Assembly: GCA_965247375.1 (NCBI GenBank)
Contig: CBDFHU010000092.1
Coordinates: forward strand, 66,704 to 130,703
Direction of reading: 5' to 3'
Length of the DNA stretch: 64,000 bases
From: Arsenicibacter sp965247375
GTDB taxonomy: Bacteria; Bacteroidota; Bacteroidia; Cytophagales; Spirosomataceae
The translations under genes and the position numbers were made by a program. The notes below the pieces were generated by a model. The model searched no databases. It was not told the origin of the DNA and was given only the letters and a program-made list of their open reading frames with translations. The stretch's first letter is position 1; every line of letters starts with the position of its first letter. This document shows positions 19,201-27,532 of this stretch, in pieces.

Positions 19201-19418
19201 TCGGTGACGAAGCGCTGATTCAGTTTGCACCGGAAGTAACGGGATTTGCCCCGATCACGATATTCGATCTACAGGGGCGCCCGCGACAGACGCAAACCGT
19301 TCGGGTAGTTCCCAACCGGCAGATAACCATCCCGACCGCCGGTCTGGACGGGGGGCTGTTCATCATGACCGCAGAGACAAATAAAGGCCTGTTACGACAT
19401 AAGCTGATGAAGCCATGA
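16272..19418 (+). CDS. Ten-repeat fibronectin type III adhesin with T9SS sorting tail
   Basis: The 1048-aa protein has a signal peptide (ending SCSAFAQ) and ten FN3 repeats of about 90 residues filling residues 25-955. The consensus runs PAAPxxLxATAVSSTQINL, WTDNATNETGFEIERS, KIADVGANVTTY, and YYRVRAVN-GGSAYSNVA. Repeats 4 and 5 (about 17160-17420 and 17440-17710) are the most alike, pointing to recent repeat expansion. The last 80 residues (APITIFDLQGRPRQ, NRQITIPTAGLDGGLFIM, RHKLMKP) match the style of type A T9SS sorting domains. That predicts secretion through the type IX machinery and attachment at the cell surface. Its stop overlaps the next ATG. It is best read as a surface adhesin; the ligand is unknown. 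Confidence 0.9.
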   Translation: MKTYTNRVWLCGVLFLLSCSAFAQLTAPSNLAATAPAYNRVVLTWRDNSTGETKFEIERNNFTSFTKIGEVGANVTTYTDNSVGGGTYRVRAVFATGASAYSNEISISTPPEPPGAPTGLALTLQGSSIRLVWNNGSGGTATDYQIERSNNAGSGFVLIQTVAYSRTPTYTDNGVASGTQYCYRVRARNSGGTSSYSNVPCLTTPLAPTNVVNLQAQALSGTSIKLTWNRYGKESGIAIERRTGQNGSWTRIATTLADGGEYTDNSGLSPGTEYCYRIFEDGHEYSSVACATTSQTVPTAPARLAATVISSTQIDLQWADLSNNETGFEVERASAPGGPFTKIADLGINTQTYSDRNLTPNTQYCYRVQAKNSVGGSGFSNTVCGTTQPIPVPAAPANLAAVAASSTQINLSWTDRADNETGFEVERASAPGGPFAKIADLGINTQTYADQGLSPNTQYCYRVQAKNSSGGSGFSNTACATTPTPPVPPPAAPTTLVATAVSSSQINLNWTDNATNETGFELERSTDGTNFTKIADLRPDITTYQNTGLNPATRYFYRVRAVNQGGQSAYSNVANATTADVVPNAPARLTAQTTSFSAIVLNWADLSNNEAGFQIERAGSSTGTFTKIADVGANATTFTDAGLTGSTQYCYRVRALNAVGASAYSDVVCATTPAAPVPPPAAPTALVATAVSSATINLSWTDNATTETGYEIERSTDGINFVKIADVPANATTYQSTGLNPATRYFYRVRAVNQGGGSAYSNIADATTADVPPAAPARLAATAVSSTQINLQWADLSGNETGFQIERSTDGVNFTKIADVGANVTTYQSTGLTFLTKYYYRVRAVNAIGTSAYSNVADATTLPPPVPVAPQNLTAVATDFDRIRLNWSANTDIVSGYVLERALSPAGTFTVVAEVAFGTNSYLDTGLQEQTVYYYRLRAKNVAGNSPYSNIASAKTEEMVVAVKKEPVALMWQVTQLGDEALIQFAPEVTGFAPITIFDLQGRPRQTQTVRVVPNRQITIPTAGLDGGLFIMTAETNKGLLRHKLMKP

Positions 19419-19975
19419 GAAACGTAATAAATAATGAATGTAGAATGTATAATGAACAATGGGGAATGGATAATGAACAATGGATAATGACTCATGAAAA
19501 GAAGGGTAGAGGTATCGGGACGTTTATCCGGAAGTGGAGCACATTATTCATTATCCAGTTTACATTATTCATTTACGCCGCCTGTCAGCCCAAAGCGGTG
19601 ACACCCATCGACGGGCTGATCGGCAAGGTCTGGAAGGCAAAGTCGGTGAAGGAAGGAACGACGGTGGTGTATACCGATGGGGGCACCGGAAACGTAAAAC
19701 CGGGCTACAGCGGCTTCCGGCTCGACCTGACCAAAAAGGATCAGGTAACGCTGAAAGACATCGACGGACGTACTCTGACCGGTACGTGGAGCGTGTCGAC
19801 GGATAACACACGGCTGATCCTGGAAAAGCTGCAACCGAACCCGACCGGCACCGTCGGTACGATTGAATACCTGTTTCTGAGCCTGCCGACCGCTACCAAT
19901 ATGAATATGCAACGAACAGCCGAAAGCCGGAAGACGGGCAACAGCATTAACGAATATGAACTGGTGCCGGAGTAA
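19415..19975 (+). CDS. Small putative lipoprotein ending the surface operon
   Basis: The ATG at 19415 overlaps the previous stop, but the first 24 residues (rich in NEQW) come from an intergenic repeat. An in-frame ATG at 19487 is the likelier functional start. The export signal is LFIIQFTLFIYAAC, with Tyr at -3 of the presumed lipidated Cys58, so the lipobox is imperfect. The rest is a compact domain of about 125 residues (IDGLIGKVWKAKSVKEG, GTWSVSTDNTRLILEK, NEYELVPE) resembling small lipocalin-like lipoproteins common in Bacteroidota. No enzymatic motif is seen. Position suggests a periplasmic accessory to the surface operon. Confidence 0.7.
   Translation: MRNVINNECRMYNEQWGMDNEQWIMTHEKKGRGIGTFIRKWSTLFIIQFTLFIYAACQPKAVTPIDGLIGKVWKAKSVKEGTTVVYTDGGTGNVKPGYSGFRLDLTKKDQVTLKDIDGRTLTGTWSVSTDNTRLILEKLQPNPTGTVGTIEYLFLSLPTATNMNMQRTAESRKTGNSINEYELVPE
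19427..19573. repeat. Interspersed AATGAACAATGG-type inverted repeat inside coding sequence
   Basis: The left part (19427-19490) is a run of related units such as AATGTATAATGAACAATGG and GGATAATGAACAATGG. The right part (19542-19573), read in reverse complement, gives similar units (GGATAATGAATAATG). Such AATG/CATT palindromes are usually intergenic. Here the left arm encodes the extra N-terminus and the right arm encodes the hydrophobic core of the lipoprotein signal. Confidence 0.7.
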
Positions 19976-20035
19976 TTGTTTGTTCTTCCCAGCCAATAGC
20001 CTTAATTTCGGGTCCTTAATTGAGTAAACCTGATT

Positions 20036-21733
20036 ATGGCCGAAGTATCTAAAGAATCAAATGAAAAAGCAGAACGTTCGCTTAATTTCATTGAACAAAT
20101 CGTAGAAGAAGATATTGCCAGTGGCAAAAACGGTGGTCGTGTGCACACGCGTTTTCCACCTGAGCCAAATGGCTACCTCCACATCGGGCACGCCAAGTCG
20201 ATCTGTCTGAATTTCGGTCTGGCGGACAAATATGGCGGGCAGACCAACCTGCGTTTCGATGACACTAACCCCGTGACCGAAGACACCGAATACGTGGAGT
20301 CGATTAAGGCTGACGTGCGGTGGTTAGGGTTCGACTGGGAAAACGAATTCTATGCATCGGATTACTTCGACCAATTATATGCATTTGCTGAGTCGTTGAT
20401 TCAGAAGGGTTTGGCCTACGTTGATGATTCGACAGCGGAAGAGATCGCGGCTCAGAAAGGGACACCGACGGAACCGGGCACACCAAGCCCGTACCGCGAC
20501 CGGTCTATTGATGAAAACCTGGACCTATTCCGCCGGATGCGGGCCGGTGAGTTTCCGGACGGAGCGAAGGTACTGCGGGCCAAAATTGATCTGGCCTCAC
20601 CGAACATGCACTTCCGCGATCCGATCATGTACCGGATCAAGCACGCGCATCACCACCGGACGGGCGACAAATGGTGCATCTACCCGATGTATGACTTCGC
20701 CCACGGTCAGTCGGATTCAATCGAAAACATTACACACTCACTCTGTACGCTGGAGTTTGAAGTACACCGGCCGCTCTATGAGTGGTATATCGAGCAACTA
20801 GGTATTTTCCCGTCGCACCAGTATGAGTTTGCGCGGCTGAACCTGACCTATACGGTGATGTCGAAGCGGAAGCTGCTGAAACTGGTGAACGAAGGTCACG
20901 TCAGTGGCTGGGATGATCCGCGGATGCCGACGATTTCGGGTCTGCGTCGCCGGGGCTACACGCCGTCGTCGGTGCGGGAATTTGCCGACCGGATCGGGGT
21001 GGCCCGCCGCGAAAACCTGATTGATGTCGGGTTGCTGGAGTTCTGTATCCGCGAGGAGCTGAACAAATCGACCAGCCGCGTGATGGCCGTGGTAGACGAT
21101 CAGCCGATTAAGGTAGTTATCACAAATTATCCGGAAGGGCAGACCGAGATTATGAAGGTCGAAAACAATCCGGAAGATCCGGCCTCGGGCGAACGCGATG
21201 TGCCGTTTGGCCGCGAAATCTGGATCGAGCGCGACGACTTCATGGAGAATCCGCCGAAGAAATATTTCCGCCTGGCCCCTGGTCAGATGGTACGTCTGAA
21301 AGGCGCGTACATCATCAAATGCGAGGACGTGGTGAAGAACGAGGCCGGTGAAGTTGTTGAGCTGCATTGCACGTATATTCCGGAAAGCCGCTCCGGTTCC
21401 GATACATCGGGCATTAACGTCAAGGGCACGATTCACTGGGTATCGGTTGAACACGCCGTTGAAGCCGACGTGCGGTTATACGACCGCCTGTTCATCGTCG
21501 AAAATCCGGCGGCCGACGACCGCGATTTTCAGGAACTGCTGAACCCGAACTCGCTCATCACGGTAAAGGGTCTGGTTGAGCCATCGCTGAAGCAAGCCGC
21601 CGTTGGCGAGCGCGTCCAGTTCATGCGGAAAGGGTACTTCTGCGTCGATGCCGATTCAACCACCGACAAGCTGGTTTTCAACCGTACCGTAACGCTGAAA
21701 GACAGCTGGGCGAAGGAGGCGAAGAAATCGTAA
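20036..21733 (+). CDS. glnS: Glutamine--tRNA ligase
   Basis: The 565-aa protein charges tRNA-Gln with glutamine in the cytosol. Class I signatures are exact: RFPPEPNGYLHIGHAKS with HIGH at 49-52, and VMSKRK at 274-279 as the KMSKS loop. The GlnRS-specific stretch FDDTNPVTEDTEYVESI and the C-terminal two-barrel anticodon domain (about 345-550; HWVSVEHAVEADVRLYDRLF) are present. Length matches the family. It is preceded by a 60-bp gap and followed by a strong terminator, so it is probably a single-gene unit or the distal end of the operon before it. Confidence 0.98.
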   Translation: MAEVSKESNEKAERSLNFIEQIVEEDIASGKNGGRVHTRFPPEPNGYLHIGHAKSICLNFGLADKYGGQTNLRFDDTNPVTEDTEYVESIKADVRWLGFDWENEFYASDYFDQLYAFAESLIQKGLAYVDDSTAEEIAAQKGTPTEPGTPSPYRDRSIDENLDLFRRMRAGEFPDGAKVLRAKIDLASPNMHFRDPIMYRIKHAHHHRTGDKWCIYPMYDFAHGQSDSIENITHSLCTLEFEVHRPLYEWYIEQLGIFPSHQYEFARLNLTYTVMSKRKLLKLVNEGHVSGWDDPRMPTISGLRRRGYTPSSVREFADRIGVARRENLIDVGLLEFCIREELNKSTSRVMAVVDDQPIKVVITNYPEGQTEIMKVENNPEDPASGERDVPFGREIWIERDDFMENPPKKYFRLAPGQMVRLKGAYIIKCEDVVKNEAGEVVELHCTYIPESRSGSDTSGINVKGTIHWVSVEHAVEADVRLYDRLFIVENPAADDRDFQELLNPNSLITVKGLVEPSLKQAAVGERVQFMRKGYFCVDADSTTDKLVFNRTVTLKDSWAKEAKKS

Positions 21734-21741
21734 TCTATATG

Positions 21742-21790
21742 GGCGGGCGTGCTGATTACCGGATCCGGTAATCAGCACGCCCGCCTTTTT
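21742..21790 (+). terminator. Strong terminator after glnS (perfect 44-bp palindrome)
   Basis: Positions 21742-21785 form a perfect palindrome of 22 bp per arm centred on GGATCC, followed by TTTTT at 21786-21790. It should end glnS transcription before the AT-rich defence-like block. Confidence 0.92.
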
Positions 21791-21951
21791 ATGTGTAATA
21801 AATTTTACCGAAGAACGTTTCCGTGGGACAGCAGAATGAATCGTTAGCCCATTACATGAATAAACCTCTGTTGAGTCACCAAAATTAGCATGAGGTAAAG
21901 GCGCTGCCTGCAAAAAAAGTATACTGAGAAGAGTAATAATTTATTATAAAC

Positions 21952-23160
21952 ATGCGGCTTTTAAATCTGGATATAAAAAATATTGGCCCTTTTAGAGAAG
22001 GGCATATTGCATTTATTGATGATACTAACAGAGAAGAAGCTGCCCCTGTCACGATAATTACCGGCGAAAATGGCGCCGGAAAAACTATTATTTTGGATGC
22101 GATCAGAGCTTTGTTTTATGGTGAGTTCAACGAAATTGAAAGGAGAATAACTTCAGAAGAGAATTTTTTCATATCAAGTAATCTAATTCTTGACTCTCAT
22201 AATTCTTTGTACTTAGAGGCGTCTGAAATAGGAAGCCCTTATGGATTTAAAACTAATAATTTAACCTTCAATAAAGCTTTTTCCGAATTTACAAATGAAG
22301 GATATAAAGGCAAATTTATTGCTTCTTACTGGACTTCTAAACTATCTACAGGTACTTTTGTAATTACTAATTTACTGATTCCTAATCCAATCTCATATTT
22401 AGACGATGCGCTAAGCGGCATTCAGAAGAATGTTGAAGTAACGGCGTTGATCTGTTACTTTGACTATTTACGCAGTAGCGATGATCCGGCCGAAAAGAAA
22501 TTAGGTGAATTTTTGTATGATACCTTAAAGCGGATAATAAAACTGAGCTTAAATAATGGCGAGCTGAAGCATGTAGCCCGCAGGTCACTGGAGCCGGTTA
22601 TTGTGCAGAATGGGCGTGAAGTAACGCTGGATAAGCTGAGTAGCGGCAATTTGTTCCTGATTCAGCGGTTGGTATCGATGCTGGGGAAAATGTATTCGGT
22701 CGCTGTGCTGAACAATAAACCTGTTGAAGAAATACTGACGACACCGGGCTTATTGTTGATTGATGAAGCAGAAAACCACCTGCACCCCAAATGGCAGAAA
22801 ACGTTTATTAGCAGCATTACCTCTATATTCCCGAACCTACAGATTATTCTCACGACGCATTCCCCGTTTATTGTGGCATCTGTGCCTAATGCCAAAGTAT
22901 ACGTTTGCGAGCCCAAGGAAGGCTACTCAGTAATTAATGACGAAACAGACGAATATTCAAATAAGCCGATTGACGAAATTCTGCTAACTCCGGTATTTAA
23001 TACACAACCATTTAACGAAGAGATAAGCGATCTTATCCGTAAACGTAAACAAGCGATTCAGTCAGGTGACAAAGAGGAGAAAGCAAAAATCGAAAGCCAG
23101 TTATTAGCTAAAAATCCAGAATATTTTTCTTATATAGAAATTGATAAACTATTTAAATAG
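21952..23160 (+). CDS. AAA/ABC-type ATPase of a Septu-like (PtuA-like) pair
   Basis: The 402-aa protein has an SMC/ABC-style ATPase fold. Walker A is GENGAGKT (38-45), the signature-like loop is DKLSSGN, Walker B is LLLIDEAENHLHP (Asp271-Glu272) and the switch motif is TTHSPF (His303). This is the architecture of OLD/PtuA-like ATPases. The next gene begins directly after its stop and is an HNH nuclease of the PtuB kind; that pairing defines Septu (and the effector of some retrons), where the ATPase gates a nuclease against phage. The block is clearly more AT-rich than glnS or the LytTR gene beside it, a sign of transfer. No reverse transcriptase is present. The protein itself is intact, with a short insert region compared with large PtuA proteins. 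Confidence 0.8.
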   Translation: MRLLNLDIKNIGPFREGHIAFIDDTNREEAAPVTIITGENGAGKTIILDAIRALFYGEFNEIERRITSEENFFISSNLILDSHNSLYLEASEIGSPYGFKTNNLTFNKAFSEFTNEGYKGKFIASYWTSKLSTGTFVITNLLIPNPISYLDDALSGIQKNVEVTALICYFDYLRSSDDPAEKKLGEFLYDTLKRIIKLSLNNGELKHVARRSLEPVIVQNGREVTLDKLSSGNLFLIQRLVSMLGKMYSVAVLNNKPVEEILTTPGLLLIDEAENHLHPKWQKTFISSITSIFPNLQIILTTHSPFIVASVPNAKVYVCEPKEGYSVINDETDEYSNKPIDEILLTPVFNTQPFNEEISDLIRKRKQAIQSGDKEEKAKIESQLLAKNPEYFSYIEIDKLFK

Positions 23161-23807
23161 ATGAGACATATTTTTCGTTTGGGAAAGCCGCGGATTTTAG
23201 AAGAGAAAGCAGATAAATGGACAAGTGAATTTGTTCAAAGTAATAAAAAAAGGCCGGATAATAGTAAATATGCTCACAACGATATTGCTGATACGTAGAT
23301 GAGTATGAGTTATCATAAATGTTATTATTGTGAACGAAATTGAAAGGTATTCCAAAAGAGGTTGATCATTTTATTGAGGTTAGTGAAAGGAGGGAATTGG
23401 CTTATGACTGGAATAATCTTTATCTAGCATGCGATAATTGTAACGGAAAGGTTTCCAATAAAAATATTCCTGTTGACAAGGTTTTAGATCCGTGTATCCA
23501 TTCGAACGAAGATATTTCTATACATCTTTGGTTTGAAGATGAGATAATTACCGCTAGAGATGGGTCTGTTTTGGGATTAGAAACAATAAAAAAATATAAA
23601 CTTGGGACTGATCAATTAGATCTGATCCGATCTAAAAAAATAAAAGAATTTAATAAAGTTCTGTTGAAAATTAAAGATAGTATGATTTATGAGAGTAGAA
23701 AATATATGACAAATCAGGAAAAAGAAATTATAAATTCGTTTAAGCATCCGGATAAATCATTTAGCTTGATGTTTGAGCAGTTGATATCTGGACTAAACAT
23801 CCGCTAA
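23161..23807 (+). pseudogene. Broken HNH nuclease gene (PtuB-like)
   Basis: The ATG at 23161 directly abuts the ATPase stop. Frame one gives MRHIFRLGKPRILEEKADKW... SKYAHNDIADT and then TAG at 23296. The same frame resumes MSMSYHKCYYCERN before a second stop. A one-base shift near 23338 then opens LKGIPKEVDHFIEVSERREL, DWNNLYLACDNCNGKVSNK and on to 23807. Joined, these make a complete HNH protein of about 215 aa: a CxxC zinc pair in CYYCER, catalytic VDH, WNNL, and the second pair in CDNC-N. That matches HNH partners of Septu/retron ATPases. The nonsense codon plus the lost base (probably one A of a short A-run) argue for a real pseudogene, though sequencing error could explain the shift. Its last codon overlaps the stop of the convergent regulator gene. 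Confidence 0.8.
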
Positions 23808-24502
23808 CCCGTCAGCCTTGCCCGGATGCCTGCCGCAGCGTCTTCATACGACGCCCCGATCGGAATAAGATTGCCCGCTACGGTGATATCCTGGCGGGCA
23901 ATCTTTGTAATATGGTCAACCGAAACGATGTAAGACCGGTGAATGCGTACAAACTGCCGTGCCGGCAACAACTGCAGCATATCGGCCATGGTCTGCCGGC
24001 TCAGCAATTTGCGGTTGGGCAGCACAAATGACAGGTAATTACCGTCGGCTTCGATATACAGAATGTCGTTGAGCAGGATTTTTTCTTCCTCATAGCCGGT
24101 CTTAATGAAAATATACGGCGCAGCCTGATCGCCGGACCGGGCATTTTTCTGGTCGAGCGCCTTGTTACACGCTTTTAGAAACCGGGCCAGCGAAAACGGT
24201 TTCAGCAGGTAATCGACCGCATCCAGATCAAATCCCTGTACGGCATAGGCCGAATAAGCCGTTGTAAACACAATCAGCGGTGATTTAGGCAGACACGTCG
24301 CCACATCAATGCCCGAAATATCCGGCATGTTGATGTCCAGAAAAACCAGATCTATCTTATTGGTCTGGAGATAAGTAATGGCCTCAAAGGCATCGGTAAA
24401 GGTAGCCGCCAGATGCAGGAAAGGAACTCTGGCGGCATGTAACCGGATGACTTCCAGCGCCTGTGGTTCATCATCGATGGCAATGGCCGTAAGTGTGTGC
24501 AT
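23804..24502 (-). CDS. LytTR-family response regulator
   Basis: The 232-aa protein has a receiver domain (DDE at 10-12, phospho-acceptor D56 in VFLDINMPDISG, Lys in YLLKPFSL). Its LytTR DNA-binding half has YIFIKTGYEEEKI, YIEADGNYLSF and ARQFVRIHRSYIVSV. It lies 57 bp downstream of the LytS-type kinase gene and is its cognate regulator. Typical targets in Bacteroidota are neighbouring transport genes, so the divergent MacB-type permease at 26287 is the obvious candidate. Confidence 0.92.
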   Translation of the reverse strand: MHTLTAIAIDDEPQALEVIRLHAARVPFLHLAATFTDAFEAITYLQTNKIDLVFLDINMPDISGIDVATCLPKSPLIVFTTAYSAYAVQGFDLDAVDYLLKPFSLARFLKACNKALDQKNARSGDQAAPYIFIKTGYEEEKILLNDILYIEADGNYLSFVLPNRKLLSRQTMADMLQLLPARQFVRIHRSYIVSVDHITKIARQDITVAGNLIPIGASYEDAAAGIRARLTG

Positions 24503-24559
24503 AACTCAAAGGCAAAAATCGTCGGGCAAATTAAACCGGTATCGCGTAAAAAAGAATGG

Positions 24560-26134
24560 CTACCAGTATACCAGCGTGAGCGAAATAAAGAAATCCTGTT
24601 CTGACTGCTGAATATCCAGCGTATAGCGGTTGGGGTAAATCAGGTCGAGCCGTTTCCGTACGTTGTCGAGGCCGACGCCTGTGTTATGGCTTTCCGGATC
24701 ATTGGCCAGCTTCGGATGCCGCGAATTATGGACCTTAAAGTACAGCCGGGTCGCGTCGAGTGTCAGCGTAATAAAAATCCACGACGGGTTGCGGAGGCTG
24801 ACGCCGTGTTTAAACGCATTTTCGACAAACGGAGTCAGCAGCATGGGAGCGAGGTAAATGTCGCGCTCCGGCTCCTGCAGGTGCAGCCGCAGGTCGAAGC
24901 CGTGGGAGTCGTCGAGCCGGAGCCGCTGAATGTCCACATAGTTGTGCAGGTACTCAATCTCTTTTTGTAGCGGAATCCGCTCGTGGTTATTTTCCTGCAA
25001 CATAAACCGCATCATATCGCCCAGCTTCTGGATGCCATCGGCCGTTTTTTCGCTGTTCTCCTTGAGTGCTGTCGCATACAGACTGTTCAGGGCATTGAAC
25101 AGGAAATGGGGGTTAATCTGCGCCCGCAGACTGGCCAGTTCGGCGGCCTTGCTCGTTACTTCGGTTTTGAGCTGCGTTTTTTCGCGGCCGAACGTGACGC
25201 GGAGATAGGCAATGAGTGCCGGTGCCATTAGCGCAAAAAACAGGTGTGGGGCCAGTACTCCCGGATACATACGCCGGTAGGTCAGTGACGTGCTGCCTGC
25301 CCAGTAGATCAGCAGGGACCCGGCCAGTCCGGCAAACAGGAACGTAACAATCCGGATCAGAAAGAAATGGGTGTCCGGGTGCTGGAGATATGGGAATACA
25401 AAATGGAACAGATACGCCTGCAGGAGGTACACCAGGATACCGGACCCGCCAAGAATCAGTAACGTCCGGAATGGTTCATGCCAAAGTGTGCGGGGCACAT
25501 AGGCACTCAGGGCAAACGTAAAGAGGAAAACACAAAAACCGCCGATCAGCAGAAAACTCATAAACCGGAACGGGCGGGCAAAAGCGGGGGCAATGGTCCG
25601 GCGCAGGAAGGCATACCCCTGAAACAGCAGCTCATAGGCATAAATGATGATCAGCAGACCGAATGCATCGGTAACCACCGACTGTTTACGATAAAATGAT
25701 TCTGCCTTAAGCCCGATAATGGCTCCCTGCGAATTTTCCATAAACCGGACATGCATCTTGAAATAATGATACGTAAAGGTGCTGATAAACAGGGAGATGA
25801 CGGCTATGCCGGCCATAATGAGTGTATCTTTGTCGGGTAACTGTCTCGGGCTTTCACGCGCCTGAAGCTGCGGAAACACTATTTCATGCAGCAGGTAAAA
25901 CGCAATCAGAAAAAACAACATGCCGCCGATCAGCGGTACGTTGTTGTTGAGGCTATGGTCGTATTGGGCCAGTTGACGCCAGACAACAGACGACGGGATT
26001 CCGTTGCGCAGACAACTCTCGACAAAATCGTTGATGTTGGCAATTTCAAAAATCAGTCGTCTGGAAACGTAGATGAGGGCAGCGCTGAGCAAAAGCGTAA
26101 GTTCGTAGCGTCTGAATGGAGTGAGCTGTTGCAT
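24560..26134 (-). CDS. LytS-type sensor histidine kinase
   Basis: I choose the ATG at 26134 because an AGGA sits about eight bases upstream and a membrane helix follows soon after; the frame is open further to 26263. The 524-aa product has about eight membrane helices in its first 320 residues, then a short coiled coil. The His_kinase (PF06580) core has phospho-acceptor His343 in INPHFLFNALNSL, and the ATPase has PFVENAFKHGV and GVGLDNVRKRL. It should phosphorylate the LytTR regulator just downstream. The stimulus is unknown. The 152-bp gap to the divergent permease gene must hold both promoters. Confidence 0.92.
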   Translation of the reverse strand: MQQLTPFRRYELTLLLSAALIYVSRRLIFEIANINDFVESCLRNGIPSSVVWRQLAQYDHSLNNNVPLIGGMLFFLIAFYLLHEIVFPQLQARESPRQLPDKDTLIMAGIAVISLFISTFTYHYFKMHVRFMENSQGAIIGLKAESFYRKQSVVTDAFGLLIIIYAYELLFQGYAFLRRTIAPAFARPFRFMSFLLIGGFCVFLFTFALSAYVPRTLWHEPFRTLLILGGSGILVYLLQAYLFHFVFPYLQHPDTHFFLIRIVTFLFAGLAGSLLIYWAGSTSLTYRRMYPGVLAPHLFFALMAPALIAYLRVTFGREKTQLKTEVTSKAAELASLRAQINPHFLFNALNSLYATALKENSEKTADGIQKLGDMMRFMLQENNHERIPLQKEIEYLHNYVDIQRLRLDDSHGFDLRLHLQEPERDIYLAPMLLTPFVENAFKHGVSLRNPSWIFITLTLDATRLYFKVHNSRHPKLANDPESHNTGVGLDNVRKRLDLIYPNRYTLDIQQSEQDFFISLTLVYW

Positions 26135-26286
26135 ATTGGTCCTGATTGATTGGTCAAAACTACCAGGATCAACCGGACCGGTTGAGAAAAAGGGTTGAAA
26201 CCGGCTGAAAATGGGATGAATGGCGTGCGTCACCAGTTGGTTATTTCGTACATTCGCCACCACGAACCCGTAAACACCAGATTACA

Positions 26287-27516
26287 ATGATCCGCAAAAT
26301 TACCGGCGCCTTTTTATCTGCCCTGCAAAACATCCGCAACCGCTTTTTTCACACCGTGCTGTCTATCCTGGGCATTGTCATCGGCGTGGCGGCCCTGGTT
26401 GCCATTCTGTCCCTGATTGACGGACTGGAGCAATACGCCCAGGAGCAGATCACCAAAACTACCTCGATCAAAGCCATCATCATCGGCACCGAACGCACGA
26501 AGCTGGTGAATGATCTGCGGGTGGAAAAGCCTGATTATACTTACTTTACCTACGACCGGTTTACTGCGATGACCAAATCGTTCAAGCATCCGGCGAACGG
26601 CTATATGTTGCTGCGGAAATCGGCGGAGGTTGAGCTGCTCAATTCGCATCAGCACGTCGGGGCGATGATCCAGGGAACGGCCTTACCGCTTCCGCCGCCT
26701 TCGGTGACGTTTGTGGCCGGCCGTGCATTTACCGATGACGAACTGCGTAACCACAAACCGGTCGCATTTATTAACCAGCGGCTGGCGGAGAAACTGGCCC
26801 CGAAAAATAAACCGGCTGACGCAATCGGCAAGCAGATCCGCTATGGTGACCTGCTGCTGACGGTAGTAGGAGTGAACAGCAACGACGATTTTAAGGCCGG
26901 TCAGATTTCCATGCCGATAACGTTGTTCGACGAAAACACCATCAAAACAGAATATCCCCAATTCATTGTTGAAGCGCACAATGTGGAAGATGTCCCGGTC
27001 CTGAAAAAGGAAATCGAAGCGTGGATTACGGCCAATATGGTTCACAAAATGGACGACTTTTCGCTACACTCCAATGACCAGCGTGTTGATCAGGCCGCCA
27101 AGGGCTTTCTGGTCTTTAGGGTGGTAATGGGGATGATTGTAGGCATTTCAGTACTCGTTGGCGGCATCGGGGTAATGAACGTGCTGTTGATTTCGGTTAA
27201 CGAGCGCACCACCGAGATTGGTGTGCGTAAAGCACTGGGAGCCAAACGGCGTGATATTTTGTGGCAATTCCTGTCGGAGTCGATTACGATTTCTACATTC
27301 GGCAGTCTGCTTGGCCTTGGTCTGGGCATTCTGATTTCAATGGCCGCGATCCCCATCCTGACCATGTTTGTGAAGGTGCCGTTCGCCGTGGCTTATACCT
27401 GGAATACCTTTATCGTGATCATGATCATTGCGATGGTGATCGGTATTGTGTTCGGGACGTATCCGGCCATGCGGGCCGCCAGACTCGATCCGGTCGAAGC
27501 CATCCGCAGAGAGTAA
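26287..27516 (+). CDS. MacB-type ABC transporter permease
   Basis: The 409-aa protein has the MacB/FtsX layout: one helix near residues 20-45 (HTVLSILGIVIGVAAL), a periplasmic MacB_PCD domain (about 50-270), then three helices at about 275-400. The signature ISVNERTTEIGVRKALGAKR lies between helices two and three, and the C-terminus is RAARLDPVEAIRRE. Such permeases need a separate LolD-like ATPase, which is not next to this gene in the window. It is divergent from the LytS/LytT pair and may be controlled by it. Likely roles are export of peptides, lipoproteins or drugs. Confidence 0.9.
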   Translation: MIRKITGAFLSALQNIRNRFFHTVLSILGIVIGVAALVAILSLIDGLEQYAQEQITKTTSIKAIIIGTERTKLVNDLRVEKPDYTYFTYDRFTAMTKSFKHPANGYMLLRKSAEVELLNSHQHVGAMIQGTALPLPPPSVTFVAGRAFTDDELRNHKPVAFINQRLAEKLAPKNKPADAIGKQIRYGDLLLTVVGVNSNDDFKAGQISMPITLFDENTIKTEYPQFIVEAHNVEDVPVLKKEIEAWITANMVHKMDDFSLHSNDQRVDQAAKGFLVFRVVMGMIVGISVLVGGIGVMNVLLISVNERTTEIGVRKALGAKRRDILWQFLSESITISTFGSLLGLGLGILISMAAIPILTMFVKVPFAVAYTWNTFIVIMIIAMVIGIVFGTYPAMRAARLDPVEAIRRE

Positions 27517-27532
27517 ACAAAGAGCTGTTTAT

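Noticed and set aside
20798..21454. 218-codon minus-strand frame inside glnS
   Set aside because: Antisense to a certain gene, with His/Arg-rich sequence lacking any recognisable motif.
21952..23807. Retron with Septu-type effector
   Set aside because: No reverse transcriptase gene or retron RNA is seen near the ATPase/HNH pair.
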